64,000 nucleotides of DNA from Patescibacteria group bacterium (GCA_028704945.1 JAQWEL010000004.1:1-64000); one strand, 5' to 3'; positions 33,905-42,737 are shown, numbered from the stretch's first letter. The notes: generated by a model not told the origin, from the letters alone. Translations and numbers: made by a program.

Positions 33905-35707
33905 TTATTTTAGACCCAATTGTTTGCGGCGTTCTTCAAGCTTGGATAAAGTCATTTTTCGAATACGGATATTCTTAGGAGTTACCTCGACTAACTCATC
34001 GTCGCTGATATATTCTAAACTGGCTTCTAAGTCCATTGTCTTAGCGACGTCAATTGCAATAGAAACACCATCGCCTTTGGAACGCATGTTGGATAATTCT
34101 TTGGCTTTACAAATATTAACAGTCAGATCTTCTTTACGAGAATTTTGTCCAACTACTTGGCCTTGATAGACTTCAACACCTGCCCCGAAAAACAAAGTGC
34201 CACGATCCTGTAAATTGCGGATAGCATAGGCATTAGTTTGACCAGCTTCATGGGCTATTAAAGAACCGCGTTCGCGTTCTGGCCAAGCGGCTGAATCTCG
34301 ACGATAATCCAAGAAGCTGGAATTAATTAAGCCCAAACCTTTGGTGTCGGTCATAAATTCAGTCTGGTAACCGAATAAGCCTCTGGTCGGCATTTCAAAT
34401 TCAAGATGGACTATGCTGTCAATGATATGCATGTTTTTTAAAAGGCCATGTCTGGAACCTAATTTTTGAATAACAGCGCCGGAGTATTCTTCTGGCACCT
34501 CAATAGAAACTTCTTCAAATGGGACGCATTCTTTGCCATCAATAATTTTAGCAATAACTTGAGGACGAGCAACTTGGAATTCAAAACCTTCGCGTCGCAA
34601 GCGTTCAATCAAAATGGCCAAGTGTAATTCACCGCGTCCAGAAACAACCCAACCCCCATCAGCTGAATCCTCAAACTTAAGCGCCATATCGTTTTCTAAT
34701 TCTTTGACTAAGCGTTCGCGAATCTGGCGACTGGTTGAGTATTGGCCTTCGCGTCCAGCCAAAGGAGAGTCATTGACCATGAATTTCATCTTAACAGTTG
34801 GTTCCTCGATATTTAAAACAGGTAAGGCGACCGGACTATTTTGATCAGCTACGGTTTCGCCGATATTGACATCAGGAATTCCAGCGATGGCGGCAATATC
34901 ACCAGCTTCAACTAAAGTCGCATCAATTTTTTCTAAGCCTCTGTAGACCATAATTGAAGTGGGGCGATAAAAATTAATTTGACCTTGGCGATTAATATGA
35001 GCAATGCGTTCACCAGCATTAAGAGAGCCGTTCACAATTCTGCCAGTAGCAACGCGACCTTTGAAGTTATCATAATAGATGTTGGTGATCAGCATCTGTA
35101 AAGGAGCGTTTTGATTAATGATTGGGGCGGGAATATGAGCTAAAATAGCGTCAAAAATAGGAGAGATATCAATCATTGATTTCAAGTCAGCCTCTGTTCC
35201 AGCCAAACCTTGTTTAGCACTGGCGTAGATGATTGGGAAGTCTAATAACTCGGCCGGAGCGCCCAATTCAACGAATAAGTCAAAAGTCTTGTTAATTGCC
35301 TCATCTGGGTTAGCACCATCTTTATCAATCTTATTAATAACCACTACTATTTTTAAACCAAGGTTTAAAGCTTTTTTAAGTACAAAACGAGTTTGAGGCA
35401 TCGGCCCTTCTTTGGCATCAACCAAAAGCAAGCAGCCATCAGCCATTTTTAAAACACGTTCAACTTCTCCGCCAAAGTCAGCGTGACCTGGGGTGTCAAT
35501 GATATTAATCTTAGTGTCCTTCCAAACAACAGCGGCATTTTTAGAAAAAATAGTAATGCCACGCTCTTTTTCAAGATCGTTAGAGTCCATAATCAAGGCG
35601 TCCGGAGCGTCTTTCATGTGGGTATTAGATTGTTTTAATAGGGCATCAACTAAAGTAGTTTTGCCATGATCGACGTGAGCGATGATGGCTACATTGCGAA
35701 TATTCAT
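33905..35707 (-). CDS. typA: Ribosome-associated GTPase TypA/BipA
   Basis: 600 aa. G1 AHVDHGKTT (10-18), G3 DTPGHADFGGEVERVL, G4 NKID, then EF-G-like domains and the BipA-specific C-terminal domain (GSLIAHEAGQTNAYAI). It assists 50S assembly and stress growth. Confidence 0.95.
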   Translation of the reverse strand: MNIRNVAIIAHVDHGKTTLVDALLKQSNTHMKDAPDALIMDSNDLEKERGITIFSKNAAVVWKDTKINIIDTPGHADFGGEVERVLKMADGCLLLVDAKEGPMPQTRFVLKKALNLGLKIVVVINKIDKDGANPDEAINKTFDLFVELGAPAELLDFPIIYASAKQGLAGTEADLKSMIDISPIFDAILAHIPAPIINQNAPLQMLITNIYYDNFKGRVATGRIVNGSLNAGERIAHINRQGQINFYRPTSIMVYRGLEKIDATLVEAGDIAAIAGIPDVNIGETVADQNSPVALPVLNIEEPTVKMKFMVNDSPLAGREGQYSTSRQIRERLVKELENDMALKFEDSADGGWVVSGRGELHLAILIERLRREGFEFQVARPQVIAKIIDGKECVPFEEVSIEVPEEYSGAVIQKLGSRHGLLKNMHIIDSIVHLEFEMPTRGLFGYQTEFMTDTKGLGLINSSFLDYRRDSAAWPERERGSLIAHEAGQTNAYAIRNLQDRGTLFFGAGVEVYQGQVVGQNSRKEDLTVNICKAKELSNMRSKGDGVSIAIDVAKTMDLEASLEYISDDELVEVTPKNIRIRKMTLSKLEERRKQLGLK

Positions 35708-35820
35708 ATTTATAGTTTACTTATAATTTAGAACAAAAAGAAAACGCTGCTATTAGAAGCGCTTATTTATACTTTAAATATAGCATTTTTTAATTAAAAA
35801 GTCAATGACGTTTTAATTTA

Positions 35821-35849
35821 TTGACTTTTTACAAAGAAAGTGATTAAAT
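35821..35849 (+). promoter_or_regulatory. Promoter of the 104-aa gene
   Basis: TTGACT (35821-35826) and TTAAAT (35844-35849), 17-bp spacing, TG one base before the -10. Confidence 0.5.
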
Positions 35850-35895
35850 ATTGGCAAATATTAGTTCATTTTAAATAATTTATTCGGAGGATACT

Positions 35896-36210
35896 GTGGA
35901 ACGCAATATTTATGATTTAGAAAAAAGTGCTAAAGCAACTGCTGCTCTCATTGGAAACGCCTTAGATACGGCTGAAGATTCTTTGCCGTTAGTAAGTATC
36001 TTGGGAGGTGAAAAAAACGAGAAGGCACAAAAAATCGAAGGATTCAATAAAGAACTTGAAGCTATTTTGAAAGAAATTAATCAAGTTCCCGAAAAGCCGG
36101 AAATGGAGCGTTTTGGTATTTGGCAAAGAATTACCGAAAATCTTCTTTTTTTGAATATGAGAGTGATGACCTTTTTATACAACGACAAACATCCTGAAAA
36201 TCAGGATTAA
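35896..36210 (+). CDS. Hypothetical protein with GTG start and strong Shine-Dalgarno
   Basis: 104 aa, not recognised, mostly helical and charged. The start is GTG at 35896, decided by GGAGG (35886-35890) five bases upstream. Strong ribosome sites are rare here, so this may be a gene of different origin or high expression. It has its own promoter and terminator. Confidence 0.65.
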   Translation: MERNIYDLEKSAKATAALIGNALDTAEDSLPLVSILGGEKNEKAQKIEGFNKELEAILKEINQVPEKPEMERFGIWQRITENLLFLNMRVMTFLYNDKHPENQD

Positions 36211-36233
36211 ATCTACCGGGTTTGTCGCTTTTT

Positions 36234-36270
36234 AACACCCCTAGTAACAGCAGTTATCAGGGGGTTTATT
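36234..36270 (+). terminator. Terminator of the 104-aa gene
   Basis: An interrupted stem with CCCCT/AGGGG core (36236-36263) is followed by TTTATTTTTT. Confidence 0.65.
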
Positions 36271-36278
36271 TTTTAAGT

Positions 36279-36441
36279 AGTTGATCTGTGCGAGTGGAGG
36301 GACTCGGCTCCGGTTGCTAAGTTTTTTGCTATCGCTATGCTCTGCAAAAAACAAGCACCCCAGCCCGGCCTCGCGGTGCTCACTACCGTTCACACATCGC
36401 TCCGGCTTTCTCGTCCCTGCACAGGTCAAGCAGTTGATCTG
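36279..36441. repeat. tRNA-linked structured element D (downstream of tRNA-Leu)
   Basis: A perfect 28-bp direct repeat containing the tRNA-Leu 3' end lies at 36279-36306 and 36432-36459, and encloses ~125 bp. The core has a 9-bp stem hairpin (GTTTTTTGC/GCAAAAAAC), a GCACC/GGTGC hairpin and several GCTC and TTCAC words as in A-C. A 10-bp near-perfect palindrome (36420-36429/36434-36443) runs into the tRNA. The similarity to A-C is weaker than among those three. Confidence 0.6.
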
Positions 36442-36523
36442 TGCGAGTGGAGGGACTCGAACCCTCAATTCGTGAGAAACATGCTCCTAAGGCATGCGCG
36501 TATACCAGTTCCGCCACACTCGC
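36442..36523 (-). tRNA. tRNA-Leu (anticodon TAG)
   Basis: 82 nt class II tRNA with acceptor stem GCGAGTG/CACTCGC, anticodon loop CTTAGGA, variable arm and T-arm GAGGGTTCGAGTCCCTC. Discriminator A, no CCA encoded. Confidence 0.95.
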
Positions 36524-36536
36524 TTTGATTGTTTTA

Positions 36537-36565
36537 ACTATAAAGAATTTCAAAAAAAAAGTAAA
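36537..36565 (-). promoter_or_regulatory. Promoter of tRNA-Leu
   Basis: Minus strand TTTACT (36560-36565) and TATAGT (36537-36542), 17-bp spacing, 13 bp before the tRNA. Confidence 0.6.
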
Positions 36566-36677
36566 TACAAATTGAAAAAATATATTATATATAAAATTTT
36601 CTCTAATAATAAACAAAAAATTAAAATAGAATTTTTTGTATTTTTAAATTTGGCTAAAATTAAATAAATATTAGATA

Positions 36678-36706
36678 TTGACATAAATATTAAAAAATGT
36701 TAATAT
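36678..36706 (+). promoter_or_regulatory. Promoter of the RlpA-like gene
   Basis: TTGACA (36678-36683), 17-bp spacer, TAATAT (36701-36706). Confidence 0.75.
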
Positions 36707-36750
36707 GATAAGTATCTAAGTATTTTTGTTTACATTAGGAGGAAGCCATA

Positions 36751-37251
36751 ATGGCTCGAATCAAACAATCTATGACCACAAGGGTTATAGCCTTAGTCGC
36801 TCTTTTTACTATCTTTTTTTCTTCATTTGCCAATAATTTATATTCAATAGAATGTTGTTCTAAGCCTCCATCTGATTCGTTGTATCAAGCTGTCGATTTC
36901 GTCAGTTTTAAACTTAATGAGCTAAAAGATTCTTTGCCTTTAAATAGTGTTAAAAAAACATTTATAAAAGGAGAAGCATCTTATTATGCTGATCAGTTTG
37001 ATGGCAGAAAAACTGCCAGCGGAATAGTCTTTGATAATGATAAGATGTATGCGGCTCATCGTAAACTTCCTTTCGGAACCAAAGTTCGTCTTTATGTTGG
37101 CTCACGTTCAGTTATTGTTACTATTGTTGACCGCGGACCGTTTGCTAATAGGCATAAAAGAATTTTCGACTTGTCGCAAGCTGCTTTCGAAAAACTATCA
37201 GGTTCACTTGCCAAAGGCACTATTAATATTAAAGCAACTGTCATTAGTTAG
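36751..37251 (+). CDS. RlpA-like double-psi beta-barrel protein
   Basis: 166 aa. Signal/membrane segment at ~12-28 and a C-terminal RlpA/3D-like barrel (~70-166) with GEASYYADQFDGRKTASG, KLPFGTKV, VTIVDRGPF and RIFDLSQAAF. The catalytic Asp in VxDRGP and other family residues are kept. RlpA proteins cut peptidoglycan glycan strands, so it is probably secreted and acts on the cell wall. Strong Shine-Dalgarno AGGAGG. Confidence 0.85.
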   Translation: MARIKQSMTTRVIALVALFTIFFSSFANNLYSIECCSKPPSDSLYQAVDFVSFKLNELKDSLPLNSVKKTFIKGEASYYADQFDGRKTASGIVFDNDKMYAAHRKLPFGTKVRLYVGSRSVIVTIVDRGPFANRHKRIFDLSQAAFEKLSGSLAKGTINIKATVIS

Positions 37252-37283
37252 CTTTTAGAAAAAAAAGAAATAAAAAAGAGCAG

Positions 37284-37320
37284 AAGCGTTTTTCTAAATA
37301 AACAGAGAGACGCTTTTTTA
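37284..37320 (+). terminator. Terminator of the RlpA-like gene
   Basis: AAGCGT/ACGCTT stem with T-run. Confidence 0.6.
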
Positions 37321-37334
37321 TTTATTTAATTTTT

Positions 37335-37344
37335 GTGCTATAAT
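37335..37344 (+). promoter_or_regulatory. Extended -10 promoter of ppsA
   Basis: TGC-TATAAT (TATAAT at 37339-37344). No clear -35, as is usual for extended -10 sites. Confidence 0.6.
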
Positions 37345-37392
37345 AATTTAAATCTATTTTTATAAATAATAACTTTAAATAATCTAAAACCT

Positions 37393-39816
37393 ATGCCAAG
37401 ATTTATTAAGTTTTTTGAGGAATTGACTATCAAAGACGTGCCGTCTGTTGGTGGTAAAAATGCTTCTTTGGGGGAAATGTATCAAAAATTAACCAGTCAA
37501 GGCGTTAATGTGCCTAATGGTTTTGCTACTACCGCCGAGGCTTATAATTTTTTCATGGAGCGGGCCGGTTTAAAAAAGAATATCATGAAAATTTTAGACG
37601 GATTGGACACAAGAGATGTTTTGGATTTAGCTAAACGTGGTAAAAAAGTTCGAGCGACCATTATGGCGGCAGAGTTTCCAAATGAATTAAAAAAGGAAAT
37701 CGCTGTTGCTTATAAGAGATTATCGGCTATGCATAAGACTAAAAATCTTCATGTTGCTGTCCGTTCATCGGCAACAGCTGAAGATTTACCAGACGCTAGT
37801 TTTGCTGGACAACAAGAAACTTTTTTAAACATTTCTGGTGAAAAAGTTTTATACCAAGCTATTCAGGCTTGCATCGCTTCTTTGTTTACTGATCGCGCCA
37901 TTAGTTATCGTGTCGATAAAGGTTTTGATCATTTTAAAATTGCTTTATCGGCTGGTGTGCAAAAAATGGTCCGTTCTGACGCCGCTTCTTCTGGCGTGAT
38001 GTTTTCAATCGATACCGAGTCTGGTTTTGCTGGCACGGTTTTGATTAACTCCATCTATGGTCTTGGTGAAAATATTGTCCAAGGAGCCGTTAACCCGGAT
38101 GAATTTTTAGTTTTTAAAGGTACGATGAAAATTATTTCTAAGCGCCTTGGCTCTAAAAAGGTAAAGATGATTTATGATAATAACATTAAGTCAGCTAAGC
38201 CAGTTAAAAATGTTCCTGTGCCAGCGGCTGATGAAAAGAAATTTTCTATTACTGATGCCCAAGCTTTAACTTTAGCTGATTGGGCTGTTAAAATTGAAAA
38301 GCACTATAAACGTCCAATGGATATGGAGTGGGCGTTGGATGGTCTTGATAATAAATTGTATATGGTTCAGGCTAGGCCGGAAACCATCCACAGTGTTCGT
38401 GATTATTCCGTAGTTGAAGAATATCTTATTTCTAAAAAAACTAAGGTTTTGGTTAAGGGTAGGAGTGTTGGCAATAAAATCGGCTCAGGTGTGGTTAACA
38501 AGATTATGAATGTAAAGGATATTAGTAAATTTAAAAAAGGCCAAGTGCTTTTGACTGATATGACTGATCCGGATTGGGAGCCGATTATGAAAATCGCTTC
38601 CGCTATCGTAACTGACAAAGGCGGGCGAACTTGCCATGCGGCTATCGTGTCTCGCGAACTTGGCATACCTTGCGTGGTTGGCACAGAAACTGCTACTAAG
38701 GTTTTGAAATCAAATAATAAAGTAACAGTTTCTTGCGCCGAAGGTGACGATGGTTATGTTTATGACGGTTTAATTAAATTTGAAGTTAAAAAGACTAGCA
38801 TCAAGGATTTGGCTCGACCGAAAACAAAGATTATGATGAATATCGGTTCGCCAGACATTGCTTTTGCTTCCAGCTTTATTCCTAACGATGGCGTTGGCTT
38901 AGCTCGTGAAGAATTTATCATTAATAATCACATTAAAATTCATCCCTTAGCTTTGATTAATTTTGATAAGCTTAAGGACAAAAAAGCTAAAGCCGAAATC
39001 GCTAAAATCACTGATGGCTATACTGATAAAAAACAATATTACATTGATCGCTTAGCTGAAGGAGTCGCTATTATCGCTGCCGCTTTTCATCCGAAAGATG
39101 TAATTGTCCGTTTGTCTGATTTTAAATCAAATGAATATGCTAACTTAATCGGTGGCCGTGAATTTGAACCGGTTGAATCAAATCCGATGATTGGTTGGCG
39201 TGGCGCCTCACGTTATTATGACCCTCGCTACGAAGCCGCTTTTGCTTTGGAATGTTTAGCCTTTAAAAAAGTTCGTGATGATATGGGTTTAACTAATGTT
39301 AAAATCATGATACCTATTTGCCGCACTGTTGAAGAAGGTCAGCGAGTTTTAGATATTATGGCTAAATATGGTTTAAAGCGAGGAGTTAATGGTTTGCAAG
39401 TTTATGTGATGGCTGAAATTCCTACTAACATCATTTTAGCCGATCGTTTTGCTAAAATTTTTGACGGTTTTTCTATCGGTTCCAATGACCTGACTCAGTT
39501 AACTTTAGGTATTGACCGAGATGCTGGGGATTTGCATATTGAAGGTGTTTCCAATGAGAAAAACGATTCGGTCAAAATGTTAGTCAGATATTTGATTGAA
39601 GTTGGCAAAAAAACTGGCCGTAAAGTCGGAATTTGCGGACAAGCCCCATCTGATTTTCCAGATTTTGCTAGATTTTTAGTTGATTGCAAGATTGATTCAA
39701 TCTCGCTAAATCCAGATACTGTCATTAAAACCACCATAGATTTAGCTCAATATGAAAAAAAAATCGGAGCAAGCTCTAAGAAGGTTTCTTCCGTTAAAAA
39801 GACAGTTAAAAAATAA
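37393..39816 (+). CDS. ppsA: Phosphoenolpyruvate synthase
   Basis: 807 aa. N-terminal ATP-grasp domain (VPNGFATTAEAY, AVRSSATAEDLPDASFAGQQETFLN), the swivelling domain with phospho-histidine in GGRTCHAAIVSRELGIP, then a TIM-barrel with FSIGSNDLTQLTLGIDRD and ICGQAP. It makes PEP from pyruvate and ATP (or the reverse). It fits a gluconeogenic or Embden-Meyerhof bottleneck role. The C-terminus has a short Lys-rich tail. Confidence 0.95.
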   Translation: MPRFIKFFEELTIKDVPSVGGKNASLGEMYQKLTSQGVNVPNGFATTAEAYNFFMERAGLKKNIMKILDGLDTRDVLDLAKRGKKVRATIMAAEFPNELKKEIAVAYKRLSAMHKTKNLHVAVRSSATAEDLPDASFAGQQETFLNISGEKVLYQAIQACIASLFTDRAISYRVDKGFDHFKIALSAGVQKMVRSDAASSGVMFSIDTESGFAGTVLINSIYGLGENIVQGAVNPDEFLVFKGTMKIISKRLGSKKVKMIYDNNIKSAKPVKNVPVPAADEKKFSITDAQALTLADWAVKIEKHYKRPMDMEWALDGLDNKLYMVQARPETIHSVRDYSVVEEYLISKKTKVLVKGRSVGNKIGSGVVNKIMNVKDISKFKKGQVLLTDMTDPDWEPIMKIASAIVTDKGGRTCHAAIVSRELGIPCVVGTETATKVLKSNNKVTVSCAEGDDGYVYDGLIKFEVKKTSIKDLARPKTKIMMNIGSPDIAFASSFIPNDGVGLAREEFIINNHIKIHPLALINFDKLKDKKAKAEIAKITDGYTDKKQYYIDRLAEGVAIIAAAFHPKDVIVRLSDFKSNEYANLIGGREFEPVESNPMIGWRGASRYYDPRYEAAFALECLAFKKVRDDMGLTNVKIMIPICRTVEEGQRVLDIMAKYGLKRGVNGLQVYVMAEIPTNIILADRFAKIFDGFSIGSNDLTQLTLGIDRDAGDLHIEGVSNEKNDSVKMLVRYLIEVGKKTGRKVGICGQAPSDFPDFARFLVDCKIDSISLNPDTVIKTTIDLAQYEKKIGASSKKVSSVKKTVKK

Positions 39817-39828
39817 ACTTGACCCCCT

Positions 39829-39868
39829 AATACAAAGGTGTTATTCTTGAGTCACCTTTGTATTTTTG
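39829..39868 (+). terminator. Terminator after ppsA
   Basis: Perfect stem ATACAAAGGTG/CACCTTTGTAT with T-run. Confidence 0.85.
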
Positions 39869-39879
39869 GCTTTTAATAT

Positions 39880-40446
39880 ATGAAAAAATTTTTAACTTTT
39901 ATTTGGGAAACAATGAAAATGTTGATTGTTTCTTTAGCTATTATTTTGCCAATTAGATATTTTTTGGCTGAACCATTTTATGTTAAAGGAGCGTCAATGG
40001 AGCCTAATTTTCATGATCATGAATACTTGATTATTGATCGGCTTAATTATCGCTTCAATGAACCTAAACGGGGTGACCCGGTAGTTTTCCGTTATCCTAA
40101 TGATCCAAGAGAGTATTTTATCAAACGTCTGATTGGCTTACCTGGAGAAACAGTGGAGGTTAAAGACGGTGGTATCTATATTTTTAACACTGAACATAAA
40201 GACGGCTGGAAATTACCAGAAGAATATTTACCTAATGGATTAATAACTATTTCCAGTAATCCGGCTTATGCTAAATATGAATTAGGTCCCGACCAATATT
40301 ATTTTTTAGGTGATAATCGTAATGCCAGTATGGATAGCCGAGTTTTTGGACCGGTTAATAAAAGTTTTATTATCGGGCGAGTAATTTTTAGGGGGTTACC
40401 AGTTGATAAATTTGGTAAAATAGAAGGATTTAATTATAGTCAATAA
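39880..40446 (+). CDS. lepB: Signal peptidase I
   Basis: 188 aa. One N-terminal membrane helix, catalytic Ser in VKGASMEPN, Lys in YFIKRLIGLPGE, and box E GDNRNASMDSR. It cleaves signal peptides of exported proteins, such as those in this window. hisS follows after 3 nt. Confidence 0.93.
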   Translation: MKKFLTFIWETMKMLIVSLAIILPIRYFLAEPFYVKGASMEPNFHDHEYLIIDRLNYRFNEPKRGDPVVFRYPNDPREYFIKRLIGLPGETVEVKDGGIYIFNTEHKDGWKLPEEYLPNGLITISSNPAYAKYELGPDQYYFLGDNRNASMDSRVFGPVNKSFIIGRVIFRGLPVDKFGKIEGFNYSQ

Positions 40447-40449
40447 AAT

Positions 40450-41787
40450 ATGTCCAGACCAAGAAAAAATCCAGTGGAAGCGCCTAAAAAGAGCGCTAAA
40501 GAAACCGCTCCAATCAGTAAGATTAGGGGCTTTAAGGACGTTTTGCCGGAAGAATATAAATATTGGAATTTGGTCTTTAAAAAAGCGACCGAATTAGCCA
40601 AAGTTTATAGTTTTAGAAGAATTGATTTGCCAATTTTAGAAAATCAAGCTTTATTTGACCGAGCTGGTGGAAAAACATCCGAACTTGTTTCGGAGGAATT
40701 ATGCAGTTTTTGCGCTAAAGGCGGAGAAAAAGTCGGCATCAGGCCAGATGTCTTGCCAAGTTTAGTCCGTTCTTTTGTTGAGCATGGCGTTCTGCAACCT
40801 GGCCAGATTTCAAAATCATTTTGGCTGGGGCCAGTTTTATCTTATGACTCAAGTCAAGGCAGCCGCCCACGTCAGTATAATCAAGCCTCTTTTGATTTTT
40901 TGGGTGATTTTGGCCATTCAGCTGATGCCCAACTTATCTTGATTGCTTATAATTTTTTTAAAGAATTACAACTGGATGTTGAAGTTCAATTAAATTGTGT
41001 CGGTTGCCCAGAGTGTCGTGGTCAGTATTTAAAAGAATTGAACGAAGCTTTTAAGGAAAGGGGACGAAAGTCAAAGCTGTGCAATGACTGTAAAAAACAT
41101 CTTTTGAAAAATCCTTTGAGAATATTTGATTGTCATGAAGAAAGTTGTTCGGATTTAGCTAATGAGCTGCCACCGGTTATTGATCATTTATGCGATGCTT
41201 GCCATAAGCATTTTGAGCGTATTTTGGAATTTATGGATAATTTATCTATTCCTTATAGTTTGAATACTAAATTATTTTTTGTCCGCGGTTATGATTTTTG
41301 GCAAAGAGTTGTCTATGAAATTATGCCAGTCGGTGAGACTAGGCGACATTTGTCTTTGGCCTCAGGTGGTAATTACCCGGAATTAGTATCTGATTTAGGA
41401 GGTAAATCAAACGCTGCTTGCGGTATTGCTATGGATTTAGAAAGGACTATTTCTAGAATCAGAAGTCATAATATCGCTGTCGACTGTGGTGAGAAAGTTG
41501 ATGTTTTTATTGCTCAATTATCAGAAAATGCCAAGCAAAAATGCATGACTTTATTTGAGGAATTAAGAAAAGCTGGCTTCAAAGTTCGTGAACATTTTAT
41601 TAGCGATTCTTTAAAAGGGCAATTAGATGAAGCTGAAAGAATAAAAGCAAAATTTTCTTTGATATTAGGTCAAAAGGAAATGATGGATAATACGATTTTA
41701 TTACGTGATATGGAGTCTGGTGTTCAGGAAACTATTGATATTAGGAAATTAGCGGCAGAACTTGACAGAAGACTAAATATTATCTAA
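40450..41787 (+). CDS. hisS: Histidyl-tRNA synthetase, divergent
   Basis: 445 aa class II synthetase. It has GFKDVLPEE, motif 2-like regions, a Cys-rich insertion (CVGCPEC, LCNDC, LCDAC) and a C-terminal anticodon domain (DVFIAQLSENAKQKCMTLFEELRKAG). The histidine-binding loops differ from the usual forms: RGYDFWQ for RGLDYYT, SGGNYPEL for GGGRYDGL, and motif 3 reads GIAMDLER. So the histidine-specific assignment is by overall order, and it is the likeliest call. Confidence 0.85.
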   Translation: MSRPRKNPVEAPKKSAKETAPISKIRGFKDVLPEEYKYWNLVFKKATELAKVYSFRRIDLPILENQALFDRAGGKTSELVSEELCSFCAKGGEKVGIRPDVLPSLVRSFVEHGVLQPGQISKSFWLGPVLSYDSSQGSRPRQYNQASFDFLGDFGHSADAQLILIAYNFFKELQLDVEVQLNCVGCPECRGQYLKELNEAFKERGRKSKLCNDCKKHLLKNPLRIFDCHEESCSDLANELPPVIDHLCDACHKHFERILEFMDNLSIPYSLNTKLFFVRGYDFWQRVVYEIMPVGETRRHLSLASGGNYPELVSDLGGKSNAACGIAMDLERTISRIRSHNIAVDCGEKVDVFIAQLSENAKQKCMTLFEELRKAGFKVREHFISDSLKGQLDEAERIKAKFSLILGQKEMMDNTILLRDMESGVQETIDIRKLAAELDRRLNII

Positions 41788-41827
41788 TATAATCCACAAA
41801 ATATAACTAGAAAGGTCGGTGGAAATA

Positions 41828-42061
41828 ATGGTCCAATTCAAAAGGAAAAAGGGTGAAAGTTTTGAAAGTTTTTTAAGGCGTTTTAATAAGCGCTTGCAAC
41901 AAAGTGGCAAGCTTTTTGAAGCCCGCAAAAGACGATATCATCGCGACCTTCCCAACCGAAATAAGAAAAAAAATAGCGCCTTAGTGTCTTTGAAGTTAAA
42001 GCACGATAAGGAATACCAACGCAAAATTGGTAAAATCGAAGAAAAAACCAAAAGATGGTAA
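41828..42061 (+). CDS. rpsU: 30S ribosomal protein bS21
   Basis: 77 aa, basic, with the bS21 pattern FKRKKGESFESFLRRFNKRLQQSG and RKRRYHRDL. The open frame reaches back to a GTG at 41819, but ATG 41828 gives the usual N-terminus and has GGTGG six bases ahead. A Lys-rich tail extends it slightly beyond the typical ~70 aa. Confidence 0.88.
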   Translation: MVQFKRKKGESFESFLRRFNKRLQQSGKLFEARKRRYHRDLPNRNKKKNSALVSLKLKHDKEYQRKIGKIEEKTKRW

Positions 42062-42066
42062 TACTT

Positions 42067-42096
42067 AAAACCGCTCCTTTTTTGAGCGGTTTTAAT
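42067..42096 (+). terminator. Terminator after rpsU
   Basis: AAAACCGCTC/GAGCGGTTTT perfect stem. Confidence 0.85.
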
Positions 42097-42150
42097 TATT
42101 GTTATTTTTGTAAAGTGAAACGGTTCTTTTATAATATGGAGGAATAAGTC

Positions 42151-42669
42151 ATGAACACCAAGAAAACAACGACCGAAGAATGGTCGACAGTTGAGCAAAA
42201 CGATTGTTATATCGTTTATGAGACTAAAGTGGTGTCACCCAGTAAAGCGATTAGCTTTATTTCGGAAATTTGTATCTTGAAAGATTGCGATCTTGGCGGA
42301 GGAACCTATGAAGACTTTTTTCAAACCTTTACCTTAATTAAGGATACGGCTAAATGTGGATTACAATTCTTTATCAATGCCGCTTTCGGGGAGGATCAAG
42401 ATGTAACTCATCGAAAAGTTTTTGATGAAGATCTTTGTTTTTTGGCTTTTGAAACCGAACAATGCACTATCGGCAGCTATATGCTTTATTGTCTTGAAGC
42501 TAAAAAAGGTATGGTCATCAGCTATCAAAGTTCTCATAGTTGGACGGATAGAGAAAAAAAGTTGGATGAGAACGCTTTAGAAATCATAAAATCAAATATA
42601 GAGCTATACCGTAAAGAAGAAAAAAGGCTGGGTTTTAATTTCAAGTATTTGCGTGAACTAAGAGCTTGA
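42151..42669 (+). CDS. Hypothetical protein with Shine-Dalgarno start
   Basis: 172 aa, not recognised. Contains several Cys (CYIVYE, CILKDCDLGG, CGLQFF, CFLAFETEQC) and alternating strands. It resembles no family I can name. GGAGG lies about 10 nt ahead of the ATG. Slightly richer in G+C than its neighbours. Confidence 0.55.
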   Translation: MNTKKTTTEEWSTVEQNDCYIVYETKVVSPSKAISFISEICILKDCDLGGGTYEDFFQTFTLIKDTAKCGLQFFINAAFGEDQDVTHRKVFDEDLCFLAFETEQCTIGSYMLYCLEAKKGMVISYQSSHSWTDREKKLDENALEIIKSNIELYRKEEKRLGFNFKYLRELRA

Positions 42670-42689
42670 TTTATTCTTTTGTTGATTAC

Positions 42690-42722
42690 AAAACGGAGTT
42701 TTTAATTAAACCCCGTTTTTAT
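42690..42722. terminator. Bidirectional terminator
   Basis: AAAACGGAGTTT/AAACCCCGTTTT (one mismatch), between the converging 172-aa gene and rel gene. Confidence 0.75.
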
Positions 42723-42737
42723 TTTAAGATGACGATT

